This document shows positions 5,587 to 6,089 of a DNA stretch of 6,089 nucleotides, piece after piece. Below the pieces are notes generated by a model. The model had not been told where the DNA came from. It searched no databases and saw nothing but the letters and a program-made list of their open reading frames with translations. Location of the stretch: the NCBI GenBank assembly GCA_020635815.1, contig JACJZB010000019.1, forward strand, positions 1 to 6,089. The letters run 5' to 3'. The position numbers and the translations under genes were made by a program. This DNA is from Flavobacteriales bacterium. Its GTDB lineage: Bacteria > Bacteroidota > Bacteroidia > Flavobacteriales_E > Vicingaceae. Each line of letters begins with the position of its first letter. Position 1 is the stretch's first letter.

Positions 5587-5919
5587 CAGAAAAAAAATAA
5601 ACTATGCTATTTAGTGTCGGCTTTAAGTAGGTACTATTCCGTTTCTCTACATAGCACCCACTACAGCCTAATATGCCAGCAAGAGTAGTGCCTTCTCTCC
5701 ATTCCACGATACCCAACGCATTATTCCATTACGCAATCCGTATGCTTTCCCCAACGCAATAAAACTTTGCAGAAATGTAAAGTTTGCAAAGTTTGCAACC
5801 CTGCAAAAGCATACAGTATTGCTCCATTTCATACCCAAGCAATCGTTCCATTCCGTTCAGTCACCACACTTGCCACACACAAGCCACCGCACAAATAAGG
5901 TATAGTTTATTTTTTTCTG
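5587..5919. repeat. Second large imperfect palindrome (block B)
   Basis: The outer arms are CAG-A8-TAAACTAT (5587-5605) and ATAGTTTA-T7-CTG (5902-5919), 18 pairs with one extra A. Pairing continues inward: TATTT, GTG and CGG (5608-5620) against CCG, CAC and AAATA (5887-5897), leaving single bulged bases at 5613 and 5617. Deeper inside, GCAAT-CC-GTATGCTTT (5733-5748) pairs with AAAGCATAC-AGT-ATTGC (5806-5822), and GGTACTA (5630-5636) with TAGTGCC (5686-5692). No terminal target-site duplication or transposase is visible, so a MITE is possible but not shown. No credible ORF lies within. Confidence 0.65.
5766..5807 (+). repeat. TTTGCA-rich repeat cluster
   Basis: AGTTTGCAA occurs twice in tandem (5781-5789 and 5790-5798), flanked by CTTTGCAG (5765-5772) and CTGCAAA (5801-5807). 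CTTTGCA (5765-5771) and TGCAAAG are also inverted copies, so several small hairpins are possible. The cluster forms the loop of the inner stem of block B. Confidence 0.55.
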
Positions 5920-6089
5920 GAAGTGTTTACCCCATTGGAATTGAAAGAAAGAAGTATCAATTAAGATTAGAATTTAAAGAGATGTTTTAACAAAAAGAAT
6001 AAAAAAGGAAGCAAAAGTAGGTGGCTACAATTGGCCCTTCAAGTTCAAGCCCTACGGGTTTTTAAAAAAATCTCCACCCTGTCGGGTAG
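5920..6089. other. Gene-free right flank with short palindromes
   Basis: After block B the composition returns to AT-rich. No complete gene is visible. A tandem TTCAAG pair lies at 6038-6049, and two minimal hairpins occur at 6050-6058 (CCC-TAC-GGG followed by T5) and 6076-6087 (ACCC-TGTC-GGGT). They flank an A/T tract at 6059-6070. The hairpins could belong to an intergenic repeat continuing past the window edge. The stretch 5920-5990 reads open in one frame to a TAA but lacks a plausible start. Confidence 0.4.
6012..6042 (-). promoter_or_regulatory. Bacteroidota-type promoter reading leftward into the palindrome blocks
   Basis: On the minus strand TACTTTTG (complement of 6012-6019) matches the TAnnTTTG -7 element exactly. 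A TTG -33 element (complement of 6040-6042) lies 20 bases upstream, within the spacing known for this phylum. Predicted transcription starts near 6006 and runs left through blocks B and A. No ORF with a credible start follows on the minus strand, so the product would be a non-coding RNA, or the promoter is a relic of a displaced gene. Confidence 0.5.

Noticed and set aside
5784..5990. 68-residue plus-strand ORF
   Set aside because: Starts at a TTG inside the TTTGCA repeat cluster, and its first two thirds are C-rich repeat sequence. The last 25 residues look more protein-like but lack a start, so a gene is not supported.
6020..6060. tRNA T-arm from GTTCAAGCC
   Set aside because: The loop matches the B-box consensus, but the flanking stem does not pair (only the closing G-C fits) and no acceptor, D or anticodon arm is found.
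5071..6089. Retron-type ncRNA
   Set aside because: Nested inverted repeats would fit loosely, but no reverse transcriptase gene is present in the window.

Overview
The window is AT-rich, gene-dense accessory DNA, most likely from a member of the Bacteroidota. Two things suggest this. Two sites fit the TAnnTTTG promoter element of that phylum: TATCTTTG just before the gene at 3834, and TACTTTTG on the minus strand at 6012-6019, the latter with a TTG exactly 20 bases upstream of it. In addition, no gene start carries a clear Shine-Dalgarno sequence. No core housekeeping gene, tRNA, rRNA, transposase, integrase or CRISPR array is visible, so the assignment rests on promoter style and composition only.

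Positions 1-3761 look like one transcription unit on the plus strand. It opens inside a large gene cut by the left edge (1-2660), which encodes a PHP phosphoesterase domain fused to an SMC/ABC-like ATPase with a central coiled coil, the TrlF-type architecture. Eleven bases later comes a 300-residue protein with a PD-(D/E)XK nuclease-like N-terminal domain and a DUF5655-like C-terminal domain (2672-3574). Four bases after that lies a possible 60-residue single-pass membrane protein (3579-3761). A DNA-sensing or DNA-processing ATPase next to a predicted nuclease is a layout typical of phage-defence islands. Calling this a defence operon is inference.

A second plus-strand unit begins at 3834 with a promoter so close to the ATG that the mRNA may be leaderless. 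It holds an unrecognised 257-residue protein (3834-4607) overlapping by 8 bases a PIN-domain ribonuclease (4600-5073). The arrangement resembles a toxin-antitoxin pair, but the upstream protein is much larger than a usual VapB-type antitoxin.

From 5074 to the right edge (about 1 kb) I see no credible gene. The region is C-rich on the plus strand and unusually structured. One nested imperfect palindrome spans about 5078-5546 and contains two strong sub-hairpins. A second spans 5587-5919. A five-tract G-quadruplex motif on the minus strand lies between them. A Bacteroidota-type promoter at 6012-6042 points left into this block, so the minus strand may be transcribed as a structured non-coding RNA. 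This block is the part of the window least explained by known families.
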